A stretch of DNA of 64,000 nt from Methylacidiphilum infernorum V4 (lineage in GTDB: Bacteria; Verrucomicrobiota; Verrucomicrobiia; Methylacidiphilales; Methylacidiphilaceae), in contig NC_010794.1 in NCBI RefSeq assembly GCF_000019665.1, positions 992,001 through 1,056,000 of the forward strand. The letters run 5' to 3'. The notes beneath the pieces are model-generated. The model worked only from the letters and a program-made list of their open reading frames with translations, ran no database searches and was not told where the DNA came from. Below are positions 18,188 through 27,288 of this stretch, one piece after another. Position 1 is the first letter of the stretch. Every line of letters starts with the position of its first letter. Position numbers and translations under genes: made by a program.

Positions 18188-19276
18188 ATGAATTCTTTTT
18201 ATGCACAGCTCAGAGGGAAGTGCCTGTGGCAGACCCTTGTAAGATCTTTATTCATGAGTGTTGCTTCTTTTATTTGTTGTTTTTGCCTCAATGGGCAGGA
18301 AATACCCGTTATCGATTCCAATCCCCAGGCTTTAGCTCAATCTGAAGGAGATTCCACAGCGACGCAGGGGAGCTCTTCCTCGACGACCGATTCTTCTTCC
18401 AGTCCATCAACTGTCTCTTCGCCTAATGATTCTTCATCCTCCTCTTCTTCAGACACCCAGGCCCAGGCCCAGGCTCAAGGAGGGGTTGCCAATCCTTACG
18501 TAGCCCAACCCTCCCAAGCGGAGAGCACGCCGAATGTAGAGACCAAGGAACAACCGGGGAGTAAGAATCCTAAAGAAATCAGTAAAGAAGAAGTTTTAGG
18601 TCCTAAAACAGGTATTTACTTTGGGGTTTTTGGAGGAGCCGCTTTCCCCATGAGCAATGGGATCAGTGCCTTGAATTCACCCCCTCTTTTTTCTGCAGGA
18701 GGTCAGACCCATGGGGATACCGCCGGGGTTGGTGGGGTCCAGGTGGGATATAATTTTTCCGGTTACAAATTGGATTCCCAAGGGAAATATTGGCTGCAGC
18801 CTGCAGCTCAATTTGAAGCCTATTATATCGGGCAAGAAAATATTTCTTCAACCCTGGTTGGCGGGGTAGCGGGGACCCCGATGACCCATACGCCTTATGC
18901 CTTTAATACCGAGTTGAACATGGGGATATTCGTTGCCGATGGTTTGATTCGCTTTGTGAATCCTACCAAAATCGTTCCCTATCTGGGTGGAGGAATTGGA
19001 GGAGCTTACTTAGCCTCTTCGGGGACCAACATGATAGCACCCAATGGAGCCAATCTCTTATTCGGGCATAGTTATTCCCAGGGAGCCTTTGTAGGGCAAG
19101 GACTTGCAGGAGTTCAGTACAATTTTACCGATCATTGGAGTGCATTCATTGAATATAAGATCCTTTGGATCAAGGAAACCGAGTTTTCTTATCTCATGTT
19201 TAGCGGCAATTCTATGTTGATCAAGTATCCCCAGTCTTTTAACATGGCCCTTGGGGGAATCCGTTATAATTTCTAA
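18188..19276 (+). CDS. Outer-membrane beta-barrel protein with Ser-rich linker
   Basis: I take the ATG at 18188 (362 aa) because the next ~35 residues form a plausible signal peptide. A low-complexity segment of Ser/Thr and a QAQAQAQ run follows. From about residue 140 the sequence has alternating strands and ends GGIRYNF with a terminal Phe, typical of outer-membrane barrels. Conserved glycine-rich strands (YLGGGIGGAYL, GLAGVQYNF) support a small OmpA/OmpW-like barrel. The function is unknown. Confidence 0.75.
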   Translation: MNSFYAQLRGKCLWQTLVRSLFMSVASFICCFCLNGQEIPVIDSNPQALAQSEGDSTATQGSSSSTTDSSSSPSTVSSPNDSSSSSSSDTQAQAQAQGGVANPYVAQPSQAESTPNVETKEQPGSKNPKEISKEEVLGPKTGIYFGVFGGAAFPMSNGISALNSPPLFSAGGQTHGDTAGVGGVQVGYNFSGYKLDSQGKYWLQPAAQFEAYYIGQENISSTLVGGVAGTPMTHTPYAFNTELNMGIFVADGLIRFVNPTKIVPYLGGGIGGAYLASSGTNMIAPNGANLLFGHSYSQGAFVGQGLAGVQYNFTDHWSAFIEYKILWIKETEFSYLMFSGNSMLIKYPQSFNMALGGIRYNF

Positions 19277-19885
19277 CAAAAAAAATCGGTGTCCAGTCAA
19301 CGGGGAAGGTATTTTTAGGGGAAGAGAGAAGGCAGTGGTGTTGCCGACTCATAGAAAATTCGAAGGGCCTTTTCTTTTGTTGGACCAGGATCCTTCTGCT
19401 TTCAAAAACGTGCGCACATATACGCACCGTTTTCTTCCTGCCCTGATGGGTCTTACCGACCACATTCGTAGCTTGGGCGGGCTTGACTTTCCCGGCTAAG
19501 GCACAGGCTCTCTCTGTCGCACCGACGCCATTGCTGGACGGACTCGCTAGGGGTAGGGAAGTTAGGGTTGCCAGCCGTTCTGTGTTCATCGCCCTTTCCA
19601 TAATCACCGTTATATATTAATGGGGATGGTGTGCAATACTAGAGCCTATCTCCTTTGTAGAGCTCCTTGAGGGTGTGGATAGATAAATTGGAAGATCTAA
19701 GATGTTTTAATCTAGAGATCTCCAGGTTGGCGGGAGTTTGTTTGCGGTTTGTTATTTAAAAGAGCTTTGGCTTCCTTCCTTTGCCAAGAGTTTTTGTGTA
19801 ATGGAAAAGGGATCAAAGAGCTTTCTTTTTTGTTCATGGGGCGTAAGCCTTTTACTTTCTCTCAACTTTAAAGATCAAAGAAGAG
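19277..19885. other. Long gap between convergent genes, possible relic DNA
   Basis: About 610 bases between two convergent genes. A 122-codon minus-strand frame (19239-19607) contains a segment reading SLPLASPSSNGVG and then GKVKPAQATNVVGK, which reminds me of the degenerate tail seen after TnpB genes of IS605-type elements. No TnpB zinc finger or RuvC motif is nearby, so this is at best a relic. The rest shows nothing recognisable. Confidence 0.3.
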
Positions 19886-20722
19886 TTAATCTTCTTGCTT
19901 TTTGAGACCCAATTGATCTTGCAAAAATGCCAAGGTGATCATCCAGGAAAGCTGGGCTGCGTCTTTGTTGTAACTTTCCCTTTCCTCACAAAAGAAACCA
20001 TGCGTTGCTCTCGAGAATTCGACCTGGATAAAGGACTTGTTCTCTTTATTGAGCCGAGTTGCCGTTTTCAATCTTTCTTCAAGGGGGATATGAGGGTCTT
20101 GGCTGCCCCAGAAAAACAAAAGACCGCCTCTAATCTGTTGGGCTTGGTTTAAGAGCTCTCCAATACCTCCCCCGTAATAACAAACGGCTGCTGCAATAGG
20201 AAGAGATTCGGCGGCAAGAAATGCGACTTTCCCTCCAAGACAGAATCCAACGGCTCCAATACGGCTGGATGGAAAGTTCCCTTTTGTACTCAGCCACTCG
20301 TAGCAGCCGTAAATATCGGACTGAAGTCCGGATATCGTCAAAGTTTTTAAAAATTGGCGAGCCAGGGGAAACTCGTCGTATTTGCCTTCCCACCGGGGAC
20401 GAACCCTGTGGTAGAGATCCGGAGCAAGAACTAAGTAGCCTTGGGCCGCTAGTCTTCGGGCCACGCTCTGTATGTGGGCATTGACCCCAAAAGCTTCCAT
20501 GAACAACAAGATACCACCTTTAGGTTCCTGGGGTTGGCTTCGGTAAGCTTCAAAAAAGCTTCCATCCCTGCCTTTGATCTTTTCCCAAGAGGAATGAATA
20601 GCCGGCAAAACAGGTTGTTCTCCCATACTTTTACAGATTAAATAGAGGAAAAGACAAAGAGTTGACCATCCTTTTTTCATCGGCTCGAACTTTTTTAAGC
20701 GCCAAAGCTTTTTTTTTTGCAT
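19886..20722 (-). CDS. Dienelactone hydrolase family protein, probably exported
   Basis: An alpha/beta hydrolase of 278 aa. The active-site Cys lies in GFCLGG, the Asp in SQDPHIP and the His in THGFF; the conserved Glu is in FMEAFGVN. These match the Cys-Asp-His triad of dienelactone hydrolases, which open lactone rings or cleave related esters. A hydrophobic segment follows the internal Met at codon 15 (ATG at 20680), so the mature start may be there and the protein exported. The natural substrate cannot be told. Confidence 0.85.
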   Translation of the reverse strand: MQKKKLWRLKKFEPMKKGWSTLCLFLYLICKSMGEQPVLPAIHSSWEKIKGRDGSFFEAYRSQPQEPKGGILLFMEAFGVNAHIQSVARRLAAQGYLVLAPDLYHRVRPRWEGKYDEFPLARQFLKTLTISGLQSDIYGCYEWLSTKGNFPSSRIGAVGFCLGGKVAFLAAESLPIAAAVCYYGGGIGELLNQAQQIRGGLLFFWGSQDPHIPLEERLKTATRLNKENKSFIQVEFSRATHGFFCEERESYNKDAAQLSWMITLAFLQDQLGLKKQED

Positions 20723-20747
20723 AAAAACGAAAAAGAAAGTTATAAAC

Positions 20748-21743
20748 CTATGGTCTACTCACGATTTTTTTTCTTATAAATTTTTCTATTTCTCTTAAGC
20801 GTGAAAGCTTGCTTCTTAAAATGCTACTGCCAGAAAAACCTAAGATGTTGTAGGGGAATTTCTTTTCATTTTGCTTTACCCAGTGTGCAAGAGGAAGAAG
20901 GCCTTCCTTGTTTATTCTTTCGTAATGGCTTATTGCTTCAAAAGGCCGTTTTAGGGCGATGATTTTTAATACCTTGTAGTAGGCTTCGCAAGCCGCATTT
21001 TTTCTTTCTTCATTTAAGATCTTCTGTTGATGCAGCCAATTGGTCATGGTATCAAAAAGAGAAATTTCTGTTCTCATCACTTCCAGGGGATGACGCTTGG
21101 AAAACGTAGTAGATGACCAGTTCGCCCTATAATAAATTTTGGCTGAGGGAGTAGAACGGCAATTAAAGCCGTGTTGAAAAATCCGCATGTAGAGTTCGTT
21201 GTCTTCACTGCCGTAAAGGAGGTTTTCATTCCATCCCCCAAGCTCGATAAGAAAATCTTTCCTGAACAGGCAGCATCCTACGTTGGGATTTTTTCTCTTG
21301 TACCATCTTACAAAAACATCGGGAAAGGAAATATCTTTGGGGGCGATGTAGGCTATGTCTTGAGATTCATTCCATTGTTCCTCGATAATCGAACCAAAAT
21401 AAACATCAATTTTTTCGTGACATTGTTGATCTTCTTTAAAATGGTTGAAGATTTTTTCCTTATCGAGGAAGTCATCCGCATCAAGATATTGGATCCATTC
21501 TCCTTGGCTTTCATAAAGAATGGTGTTTCGCGCTTTAGATACGTTTCGCTGGTCAATAAAAAAAGCTTTGATATCTTGGCTGTAGGATTTGATGATCTGG
21601 GCTGTTTGGTCAATAGAACCGTTGTCGACCACGATAATTTCTTTTGAGGGATAAGTTTGACCCAGGGCACTTTCAATGGCTGCTTTTAAAAATCTTTCAC
21701 CGTTATAAACCGGAATGCCGATAGAAACTAGGGGAAAATGCAT
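20748..21743 (-). CDS. Family 2 glycosyltransferase
   Basis: A 331-residue GT-A fold enzyme. The start VSIGIPVYNGERFLKAAIES and the nucleotide-sugar/metal site WIQYLDADDFLDKEKI are the family hallmarks. It probably transfers a sugar to a polysaccharide or lipid at the cytoplasmic face of the membrane. No membrane segment is evident. An FkbM methyltransferase lies across a 770-bp gap in the other orientation, hinting at a small glycan-modification locus. Confidence 0.87.
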   Translation of the reverse strand: MHFPLVSIGIPVYNGERFLKAAIESALGQTYPSKEIIVVDNGSIDQTAQIIKSYSQDIKAFFIDQRNVSKARNTILYESQGEWIQYLDADDFLDKEKIFNHFKEDQQCHEKIDVYFGSIIEEQWNESQDIAYIAPKDISFPDVFVRWYKRKNPNVGCCLFRKDFLIELGGWNENLLYGSEDNELYMRIFQHGFNCRSTPSAKIYYRANWSSTTFSKRHPLEVMRTEISLFDTMTNWLHQQKILNEERKNAACEAYYKVLKIIALKRPFEAISHYERINKEGLLPLAHWVKQNEKKFPYNILGFSGSSILRSKLSRLREIEKFIRKKIVSRP

Positions 21744-22513
21744 AAAAGACTCATAGAAAACTTGTTTTTACCCGCATAAAAGAAAGGAATGACTTTGGGA
21801 AAATAGTGGGAAACCCCTAACTGAATAATACAAAATCAATGACCTTGCAATGTTTTTCGGTTGTTTCTTTCGCTGGATAAAATTCCTTGAGCGATAATTC
21901 CCTAGGTATTTCGCCCTAATCAAAGAGAAGGTCTCTTTGAACTCCCTTGCGGCCGTTTTATGAAAACAGTTGGGCTTTGCACCTATTCATCTTTGCAAAG
22001 AGATCTTCTTGCCGGATGTCGGGCTAGTCAAAGTCGCTTCATCGATTGGTTTAGAAAACAAGGCTGACTTTGTCATTCCTTTGAAACACGCTCATCTTCT
22101 GAGGCTTGCCTTCACAGCAATCCTCTCTGGAAACTGTTTTTTTAGCCAGCATAAAGCTCAAAGCCTGTTTCCTTTTCCAAGTCGTTATGTATAAGAAGTA
22201 AAAGGAGCGATAAAGAAAAAAAAGATTGGAACAATGTTTTGGATTCGCCCTAAATTTCCTGCTAAAGAAGATTATGTATTTATTCAAAATGATAACAAGG
22301 GGAGGAGATCGATAGAATGGAGAGAAGGCCCTAAGGGCCTCATCCCTGCTGGTCCGAGCTTTTCCAAGCGGCATTCTAGAAAAAAAGCAATTCCTGGTCC
22401 ACGCGAGCAAAAACCGGGGTAAACCGTTTGTGTTCTACAAGTATTACTCTAGGTAACCACAGGGCAGCGGCACGAAAAAGAAAGTCGATGGTCTTTGCTT
22501 TTTTAACTTTTAT
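21744..22513. other. Large intergenic region between divergent glycosyltransferase and FkbM genes
   Basis: About 770 bases with no convincing gene. Candidate frames at 21970-22194 (+) and 22051-22410 (-) have no recognisable features. A perfect 6-bp inverted repeat AGGCCC-TAA-GGGCCT sits at 22326-22340 without a T-run. The region may hold decayed sequence as well as both promoters. Confidence 0.4.
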
Positions 22514-23341
22514 ATGCCAAAAAGAAATTTCAACGAGATGAAGTTCTGGCAACGATTTTTAAGGTATCAGAGAATAATGCGATATTTTGAAAACTGGCCT
22601 CTTTATTTTAATTACCGCAGAAGTGTAAAAAAAGGCCAAGAAAGAGATTATTCTACCGTTCTTCATTTTAGAACCAGGAACCGTTTTATATTGGGGGTTC
22701 CGGTATATCGAATGCATCTTTTTGAAGAAATATTTGCCTGTCACATCTATTGGCCAAGCTTTTGGGGAAAGCCGTTGGACAATAAAAACCCCATTGTCAT
22801 CGATATTGGAGCAAATATAGGTCTTTTTTCATTCTTTGCTTTATGCCTTTTTCCCGGTGCCCGTATCATCGCTATAGAGCCGATAGAAGAAAATTTTTCA
22901 TGGCTTAAGGATACAATCGAAGCCAACAAGTTAAGTTCTCTTGTGAGCTTAAGACAGTGCGCCTTGAGTTCGCAGCGCGGCTTTGTAGATCTTTACCTAC
23001 ACGAAGAAGGACATTTTCCCATTTTTAGTTCCATCCTATCCGTTACCGATCGTAAAATTCCGGTTCCCACGAAAACCCTGGTCGACATTTTCGAAGAGGA
23101 AAAAATCGACCGTTGTGATTGGATTAAACTGGACTGTGAAGGCGCTGAGTATGAAATTCTTTATAACTGCCCCGGATCCCTGTTCAAAACGATACATCGA
23201 CTCAGCATAGAAGCCCATAGGGGGGAAAAACCCGGTCATACGGCTGAAACCCTGCAAATGTTTTTAACTAAGAAAGGCTACGTAGTGAAAAGAAAAGACA
23301 TAAGCGAACAATCCAGCATGATCTATGCCTTGCAAACTTGA
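22514..23341 (+). CDS. FkbM family methyltransferase
   Basis: A 275-residue SAM-dependent methyltransferase. Motif I is VIDIGANIGLFSFFAL (about residue 95) followed by the acidic IIAIEPIEENF, and the FkbM-typical DWIKLDCEGAEYEIL (about residue 200). This family commonly O-methylates sugars or other secondary hydroxyls. The short N-terminal region is basic and aromatic. The exact acceptor is unknown. Confidence 0.88.
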   Translation: MPKRNFNEMKFWQRFLRYQRIMRYFENWPLYFNYRRSVKKGQERDYSTVLHFRTRNRFILGVPVYRMHLFEEIFACHIYWPSFWGKPLDNKNPIVIDIGANIGLFSFFALCLFPGARIIAIEPIEENFSWLKDTIEANKLSSLVSLRQCALSSQRGFVDLYLHEEGHFPIFSSILSVTDRKIPVPTKTLVDIFEEEKIDRCDWIKLDCEGAEYEILYNCPGSLFKTIHRLSIEAHRGEKPGHTAETLQMFLTKKGYVVKRKDISEQSSMIYALQT

Positions 23342-23467
23342 GTTTTCCTTTTCAAGAAAACCAGGGAAAAAAAAGAGAGTAAAGGAGACGCTAAACCACG
23401 ACCCATTGCACCGAGTTGAAAGCGTTACGGGGATGAAATAACAAAAGGAAACTCGTCCAAGAAAGCT

Positions 23468-23647
23468 TCAAGGAGAATGGGTACTTTGAGCAGCTTGTTC
23501 TTTTTGGATCCTTTCTAATCCCTTTTCTATAGCTTTAGATTCTACAGCTTGACGTTGCGTCCTCTCGAAAAGATGGGTAAGATGGGGAGCAAAAAAAAGA
23601 AGGATAAAGGCCAACACTGCAAGGAGTATTTTCAATATTTTCTTCAT
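23468..23647 (-). CDS. Possible small membrane-anchored protein
   Basis: A 59-codon frame starting MKKILKILLAVLAFILLFFA, one strong hydrophobic helix after a lysine pair, followed by a charged helical tail (AIEKGLERIQKEQAA). The composition is protein-like, but no clear ribosome-binding site precedes the ATG at 23647, and no family is recognised. It may be a small inner-membrane or secreted protein. Confidence 0.4.
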   Translation of the reverse strand: MKKILKILLAVLAFILLFFAPHLTHLFERTQRQAVESKAIEKGLERIQKEQAAQSTHSP

Positions 23648-24046
23648 AAGAAAATAAGTAGGCAGAAAAAGGTCATGTCAATACATGACTTATCTTTTAT
23701 TTTCCCTTGTTAGTTTATCTGACGGTGCCAAGAGGAAGAGGTTATGATTTTTGTTTCTCATATTAAGATTTGACTGGAATGGAAGCCAAACAGGGCTAAT
23801 AGTTTCTAGGGGCTAGGTTAACGAGATTAAGAAGAGATCAAGAAAAAAGAAATGATAGATGTTTTATTCCCGTTTAAAACTTGACGGTTAAGAAACTAAA
23901 AAAGGTCTTTACCGGAAACTAAACAAAATTGACATAGCCTATAAGTCAAGGCTTGATGTTAATTCCGAGCCTGCCTTCCTCATGTTCTATTGAAGAGGGG
24001 TGTTTTCACTTTGGTTTGGGGAGCTTGAGAAGGGTAAGCCCTAGAA
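23648..24046. other. Intergenic region without recognised features
   Basis: About 400 AT-rich bases between the small putative gene and the sorbosone dehydrogenase-like gene. I see no gene, RNA or clear terminator here. Confidence 0.4.
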
Positions 24047-25312
24047 TTATCGACCCTCATAGCTGATCCTATAGATAACATTGTTGCCGTCGTCGGCGAG
24101 CAGAAGGCTGCCGTCGGGAAGAAAGATCAGCCCAGCAGGCCTTCCCCAAGTTTTTGAGGGATTGGGATTGAGCAGGAATCCTGTCATGAAGTCCTCGTAG
24201 TAACCCTTGGGCTTGTTATCTTCTCCAAAGGGGACGTAGACGATCTTGTAGCCTGTGGCTTGTTTCCTGTTCCAGGAACCATGAAGGGCTACAAAAGCCC
24301 CCTTCCTGTAATGCTCGGGTAATGGAGCATCCGGGGGAGCAAAGGCTAACCCTAGGGCTGCAGAGTGGCTTTCAAAAAAAACGTCGGGCTTTTTGGTCTT
24401 TTTGATCAGCTCTTCGGCTTTTGTCCCTCCGATTTTCTTTTTCCACCGCGGATCGATAAACTGCGGGCTGAAATAACAGTAGGGCCAGCCGAAGAAATCT
24501 CCTTTTTCGACCCGAGTCAAGTAATCGGGCACAAGATCGTCGCCGAGCCAATCCCTTTCGTTTACCGTGGTATACAAGGCGGCTGTTATCGGATGGAAAG
24601 CTAGACCCACGGGATTCCTGAGACCGGTAGCGTAGAGTTCATAGTTTTTCGATTTAAGCTTATAGTGAAGAATCGAAGCCCGGGGAGGAGGATCTTCATC
24701 CACGTTGGTTTTTGAACCTACCGTTATAAACAGGGATTGACCGTCTGGAGAAAAAGCTAAGCTGCGGCTCCAATGATTTCCTCCTCCGGGAAGAGAAAGA
24801 ATTTTTCTCCCTCGACCTTCGAGCTTTGTTTGCCCCTCTTTATAGGCAAATTCTAGAACTCCATCGGTATTAGCTACATAAAAACTATCTTTGCTAAAGG
24901 CCATGCCAAAAGGCAAATGCAACCCGTTGGAAACATCCCCAAAAAGGGTGATTTCATCGGCTTGTCCATCTTTGTCGGTATCTTTAAGCAGCTTGATTCG
25001 ACCTGAATAAGATTCGGCAACAAGAACATCTCCAGAAGGAGTCAAGGCAAACCACCGAGGGTTGTCTAATCCCTTGGCGAATAGGTTGACCGTGAAACCT
25101 TCGGGAAGATTGAGGACCGCCTTCGTAGGCGGTGGAAGAATTTGAGGCCAGTTGTCTGACCCTTTAACCTCGGCTTGGGGGAGTTTTTCTAACTCAATTT
25201 CGATCTTTTTGGGAAGCAACTTTTCCACGTAAACCTTGCAGAAGGAAGGGCTAGTCCACAAAAGAAGAAGAAGAAAGAAAACAGCCTGTATTTTTTCCCT
25301 GTTATCCTTCAT
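24047..25312 (-). CDS. Secreted PQQ-type glucose/sorbosone dehydrogenase-like beta-propeller
   Basis: A 421-residue protein from the ATG at 25312, with a signal peptide (KIQAVFFLLLLLWTSPSFC). A GTG at 25336 would add eight residues. Repeated blade motifs such as PEGFTVNLFAKGLDNPRW, GDVLVAESYSGRI, GLRNPVGLAFHP and the closing LIFLPDGSLLLADDGNN match the soluble glucose / L-sorbosone dehydrogenase propeller family. Such enzymes oxidise sugars in the periplasm using PQQ; whether PQQ is bound here cannot be shown. It follows the PEBP gene closely, so the two are likely co-transcribed. Confidence 0.85.
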   Translation of the reverse strand: MKDNREKIQAVFFLLLLLWTSPSFCKVYVEKLLPKKIEIELEKLPQAEVKGSDNWPQILPPPTKAVLNLPEGFTVNLFAKGLDNPRWFALTPSGDVLVAESYSGRIKLLKDTDKDGQADEITLFGDVSNGLHLPFGMAFSKDSFYVANTDGVLEFAYKEGQTKLEGRGRKILSLPGGGNHWSRSLAFSPDGQSLFITVGSKTNVDEDPPPRASILHYKLKSKNYELYATGLRNPVGLAFHPITAALYTTVNERDWLGDDLVPDYLTRVEKGDFFGWPYCYFSPQFIDPRWKKKIGGTKAEELIKKTKKPDVFFESHSAALGLAFAPPDAPLPEHYRKGAFVALHGSWNRKQATGYKIVYVPFGEDNKPKGYYEDFMTGFLLNPNPSKTWGRPAGLIFLPDGSLLLADDGNNVIYRISYEGR

Positions 25313-25338
25313 GACCTTGGAGATTATTTTGATCACAA

Positions 25339-25857
25339 TTACCGGGAAGCGGCAAATGTTCCCATTAATTCAGCCGAGGCTAATACATGGCCATGCATTT
25401 TCTTGAGCAACTCCGCCTTGGTCGATCCTTTTGGCAGAGCCAGGGAACTGTCTAGGGCATAGGCCCGAAAATAATACCGATGTATTCCGGAAGGGGGAGC
25501 GGGTCCATCGAACTGGGTGTTGCCAAAATCGTTCCTGCCTGCAACAGCGCCGGGAGGAGTTTCTCCTTTCTTGATTATTCGAGTCTCTGCAGGGATGTTC
25601 CATAGAACCCAGTGTACCCATGTTCCCCGTGGGGCATCGGGATCGTCCATGATCAAGGCCAAGGACTTTGTGTTCTGAGGGATGTCTTCAAATTTGAGTT
25701 CGGGGGAGCGGTTCGCTCCATGGTAAGCACAAAACTGAGGCAGGGGTTTGCCGTTTTCAAAATCTGGAGATGACAACTTCATAGATAGCCCTCTGTTTAT
25801 ATTGATAAAGAAAAAAAGAAGAGAAAAAAGAAATAACCACTTAAGGGTCATGGTCAT
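25339..25857 (-). CDS. YbhB/YbcL family (PEBP-like) secreted protein
   Basis: A 172-residue protein with a signal peptide (LKWLFLFSLLFFFININRGLS). The PEBP signature is clear: ALIMDDPDAPRGTWVHWVLW and the later GIHRYYFRAYAL. Bacterial members have no settled function; the fold binds small anionic ligands. It lies immediately upstream of the sorbosone dehydrogenase-like gene and is divergent from the rhodanese-like gene. Confidence 0.9.
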   Translation of the reverse strand: MTMTLKWLFLFSLLFFFININRGLSMKLSSPDFENGKPLPQFCAYHGANRSPELKFEDIPQNTKSLALIMDDPDAPRGTWVHWVLWNIPAETRIIKKGETPPGAVAGRNDFGNTQFDGPAPPSGIHRYYFRAYALDSSLALPKGSTKAELLKKMHGHVLASAELMGTFAASR

Positions 25858-25919
25858 TTATAACCTTTTACGGTTGGAAAATCAACAAGCTTATATAGAA
25901 TGGGGATGGAGAAAGAAAG

Positions 25920-26456
25920 TTGAAAAGAAGTATTTCTTTAAAGAATAAAATCCTTTTTATCTTTTTTTTCGTCCTTTTTTTTGTTCCATTGAACCCTTCT
26001 TTTTATGGAGAAAACGTAAAAAAGGATGTTTTCGGCACGGAGAGTGAAGAACCGGAGATCGCGCCAAGCGATCCTTGGAAAAAGGAGGATCTTTTGAGCA
26101 CTCAAGCTCTTGCAGAAGTTTTGAGACAAGAAGCAAAAAAAGATAAATTAATTCTGCTCCACGTAGGCTTTTCTTTCCTTTATAAGGCAGGTCATATTCC
26201 CGGGTCTATCTACGTTGGATCAGCTAAAGATCCTGAAGGAATACTGTCTTTAAAGGAAAAATCCCTACAATTTTCTAAAGAAAGTCTCATCGTTATCTAT
26301 TGCGGTTGTTGTCCGTGGCATCAGTGTCCCAATATTCGTCCAGCCTTTAATGCCCTTAAAGAGGAAGGATTTCAAAACCTTAAAATTTTATTTATTCCCC
26401 ATGATTTTGCCCAGGATTGGATCCGGAAAGGTTATCCCGTAGAAAAAGGAATGTGA
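25920..26456 (+). CDS. Exported rhodanese-like protein with a cysteine-rich active loop
   Basis: A 178-residue protein, TTG start at 25920 after GGAGAAAG, with a hydrophobic signal segment (ILFIFFFVLFFVPLNPSFYG). The rhodanese core is visible: LILLHVGFSFLYKAGHIPGS, then the catalytic strand LIVIYCGCCPWHQCPNIRPA. Instead of one catalytic Cys in a simple loop, there are four cysteines in nine residues (CGCCPWHQC). It may act in periplasmic sulfur or persulfide chemistry; inference only. Confidence 0.75.
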   Translation: MKRSISLKNKILFIFFFVLFFVPLNPSFYGENVKKDVFGTESEEPEIAPSDPWKKEDLLSTQALAEVLRQEAKKDKLILLHVGFSFLYKAGHIPGSIYVGSAKDPEGILSLKEKSLQFSKESLIVIYCGCCPWHQCPNIRPAFNALKEEGFQNLKILFIPHDFAQDWIRKGYPVEKGM

Positions 26457-26523
26457 ACGACCGAAGGATAGGTTGCCATTATTTCTTGTTGAAGAAGATT
26501 CTCTTTTGCATTACTTTCTATTC

Positions 26524-26820
26524 ATGAAAAAACGGGAAGTAACGTTTTCTTTGATCGTGGCTAGTGCCGTATTTTTTGGCTCTGCTTCCCTAAGGGCGGA
26601 TGTAATGCTTACGACTAAGGGCTATCGGCTGACGATTCTGCCTGTGCTTGGTGCAGAAAAGGTAGTCGTTCCCAATGGCAGGGTACACGTAAAGGAGGTA
26701 GCTTTATTGCCCTTGCCCGATATTCAAAAACAAAAGGTGGCAAGCTCGGTCTCAAAGAGCCATAAATATGCGGCTAAAGCCAAGGAAGAGCAGGTTTACA
26801 GGCTTTGTTGTGCCAATTAA
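26524..26820 (+). CDS. Small secreted protein of unknown function
   Basis: A 98-residue protein from the ATG at 26524. Residues 1-25 form a signal peptide (TFSLIVASAVFFGSASLRA). The mature part is short and basic with no family I recognise. It follows the rhodanese-like gene by 67 bp and may be co-transcribed. Confidence 0.6.
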   Translation: MKKREVTFSLIVASAVFFGSASLRADVMLTTKGYRLTILPVLGAEKVVVPNGRVHVKEVALLPLPDIQKQKVASSVSKSHKYAAKAKEEQVYRLCCAN

Positions 26821-26853
26821 TATTTACTTTGAACTTGCCTATCCCAGAAGGTC

Positions 26854-27129
26854 TTATTTTTTAGCCGTAAAAGGAGAGATGATATTTTTAATTTCCGCTA
26901 TCCGGTTAGCGGGAAATCCTCCTTTTTCGGCGTGTTCGCGGATCGCTTTTTCATCCGGAGCGATGTAAATGCAGTAGATTTTATCTCCGGTAACATAGCT
27001 TTCTATCCATTGAATTTGAGGGCCCATCTTATCAAGAATCGAGCAGGACTTTGCAGATATTTGGGCGAGTTGATCAACCGTTAAGTTTCCCGCTCCGGGA
27101 ATTTCTCTTTCGATTACATATCTAGGCAT
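26854..27129 (-). CDS. DUF4242-like small protein
   Basis: A 91-residue protein with the pattern of DUF4242 (PRYVIEREIPGAGNL at the start, then IQWIESYVTGDKIYCIYIAP and REHAEKGGFPANRI). Members are small alpha/beta ferredoxin-like proteins, some annotated as nickel-binding; function is not established. A good AGGAAA ribosome-binding site precedes the ATG. It converges on the gene at 26524. Confidence 0.82.
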   Translation of the reverse strand: MPRYVIEREIPGAGNLTVDQLAQISAKSCSILDKMGPQIQWIESYVTGDKIYCIYIAPDEKAIREHAEKGGFPANRIAEIKNIISPFTAKK

Positions 27130-27230
27130 AATGTTATTTCCTTTCTTAGGTTGTTAAATTTTAAAGGAGTATGGTGATACAGGTTAACCTCAGTGAAGGG
27201 AGGGGTTCAATATTTTTTTAAATACGAGAA

Positions 27231-27268
27231 AAAAAAAGCTTCAGAGAAATTCTGAAGCTTTTTTCTTT
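27231..27268 (-). terminator. Rho-independent terminator after amt
   Basis: A perfect 9-bp stem AGCTTCAGA / TCTGAAGCT with a five-base loop (27237-27259). It is flanked by an A-run on the left and a T-run on the right, so it could act in both directions. On the minus strand it lies about 30 bp after the amt stop and gives a long U-tract. Confidence 0.85.
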
Positions 27269-27288
27269 CAAACAGGAGGTAAACCAGA

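Noticed and set aside
18106-18345. Overlapping frame across the start of the outer-membrane protein gene
   Set aside because: The other frame (from 18188) encodes a signal peptide and a barrel; this one is a shadow.
22326-22340. AGGCCC-TAA-GGGCCT as a terminator
   Set aside because: The stem is short with a three-base loop and no following T-run; it lies upstream of, not after, the nearest genes.
21970-22410. Two frames in the gap between glycosyltransferase and FkbM genes
   Set aside because: Neither has a family motif or ribosome-binding site; they overlap on opposite strands.
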